A stretch of 64,000 bases of DNA from Echinococcus granulosus (taxonomy: Eukaryota; Platyhelminthes; Cestoda; Cyclophyllidea; Taeniidae). Position 1 is the first letter of the stretch; each line of letters starts with the position of its first letter. The notes beneath the pieces are model-generated. The model did no database searches, was not told the DNA's origin, and saw nothing but the letters and a program-made list of their open reading frames with translations. The translations under genes were made by a program, and so were the position numbers. This document shows positions 63,135 through 64,000 of this stretch, one piece after another. The stretch covers positions 1,255,872 to 1,319,871 of the forward strand of contig NW_020170390.1 in assembly GCF_000524195.1 (NCBI RefSeq), in the 5' to 3' direction.

Positions 63135-64000
63135 AGACTGGCTATCGAGAACTGCATTGAAACCATATCCCGAATAAGAGCACTTGCCTCACCTGAACCA
63201 TGTCAACAGCACGTTCGCTTCGCTACGCTTCGAAACCAGCTCTACCGGATCGCCTTGCAATGTGATCTACAGTTGGGTGACACGGGTCCCATCCTCCCTC
63301 CGGGGCTTTCATCCTCCGGCGGTATCGCTTGGCGTCTCTCCGCAGACTGCTTCTCCGTTGTCATATCAGCTATCCCAGCTGACGGCTACAGTCTCCCACC
63401 CGGAACCACTCCTCCCGAAGATTACCCCGTTAGCGTCGCTGCTGTCCATTTTGAGTTCAATCAGGACAAACCAATAGTACCTACACCTTTTCTTCTATAA
63501 CCTCTCTCGCAATAGGAATGCACTGTGCTAGTTGAAGATCTAAAGAAGCGCAACTATAACTCACTTTTAAAACATGTGAAAAATTTAATCGCACTCTACG
63601 ATCTTCCTGGTGAAATGTAAGGTTTGGCTTTGTACCTAATGCCTCTCCTTAGAGCTCAACGATGCCGAGCATATCTATGTCTCCAGGCTTTAGAGCAGGA
63701 TTTATTGATGCTTACGACCGCGGTGAGCAATCGAATACCCAATGCTGCTGCTCCGCTGAATCTTGAACTCCCTAGCCTCCCCTGCAAGCTCACCAACTCC
63801 CCAAGTGACGTGAACTGTTTAGCACAGTCCATAAATGGCTCGGCGGTGGGTCAAGTGGTCCAGCGTACTGGTGGCGCCTTCACCGTCCTCACATACTTCG
63901 TCTCGGCCGCACAGAAGGCCATCGCGGTGTCACACACTTCAAAACATTCTGCTCAAGTGGATCCGGAAGCTGGAATGCTTGGCGGCTTCTGTGCCTCTGT
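63135..64000 (+). CDS. MED1: Mediator complex subunit 1 homologue, 5' part (continues past the window)
   Basis: This is the Mediator subunit that links nuclear receptors and other activators to RNA polymerase II. Exons are 63135-63476, 63516-63616 and 63653 onward. The introns are 39 and 36 nt with GT/AG ends and consistent phases. The N-terminal MED1 domain is recognised by order and sequence. It has IENCIETISRIRAL (human LVSCLETLQKAL), then TVLVEDLKKRNYNSLLKHVK with LIALYDLPGE (human LVQQLREKNFDEFSKHLK, LVNLYNLPGD). It continues with AYLCLQALEQDL (human MYLALQSLEQDL), and GSAVGQVVQRTGG with YFVS (human GSVGYLTPRSGG, YYVS). The true N-terminus lies in an upstream exon not firmly located. The frame is open to the window end. 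Confidence 0.85.

Noticed and set aside
1..64000. Spliced-leader RNA, rRNA, CRISPR or viral genes
   Set aside because: None was recognised on either strand on reading through.

Overview
This is eukaryotic DNA, most likely from a parasitic flatworm. A tapeworm is favoured, but that is inference. The signs are multi-exon animal genes (KLF, CBL, COPA, PIH1D1, MED1), kilobase introns alongside a distinct class of 29-39 nt introns, moderate GC, CA/GT microsatellites and one 100-N assembly gap at 49255-49354. No prokaryotic operon, CRISPR array or convincing tRNA/rRNA was seen.

Layout. Positions 1-3.2 kb hold degenerate copies of a short LTR-type repeat, with more copies at 23.4-24.3, 36.8-37.8 and 38.2-39.4 kb. 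From 8.2 to 13.4 kb (+) lies a Kruppel-like factor gene: a CpG-rich, CCAAT-containing promoter region, a short first coding exon, a 3.6 kb intron and a large exon carrying a KLF2/KLF4-type activation motif and three C2H2 fingers. From 13.4 to 34.4 kb there is no gene I can identify with confidence. This stretch has CpG-rich or pyrimidine-rich islands, one strong candidate first exon (21.09 kb) and weak CUB-like open segments (15-16 kb).

At 34.46-35.86 kb (-) there is a complete PIH1D1 homologue (R2TP/HSP90 co-chaperone). Its eight exons are split by six introns of 29-37 nt plus one of 384 nt, so no single long open frame shows it. At 44.5-46.3 kb (+) is a CBL-family E3 ubiquitin ligase whose recognisable coding sequence is one uninterrupted exon. 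From 49.9 to 61.4 kb (-) is the full nine-exon gene for coatomer subunit alpha (COPA). Divergent from it, at 63.1 kb to the window end (+), is the 5' part of a MED1 (Mediator subunit 1) homologue with 39 and 36 nt introns.

The genes do not form one pathway. Together they cover transcription control (KLF, MED1), receptor-tyrosine-kinase down-regulation (CBL), Golgi-to-ER transport (COPA) and chaperone-assisted complex assembly (PIH1D1). Exon boundaries were worked out by hand from splice consensus, reading phase and remembered family sequence. No search was run.
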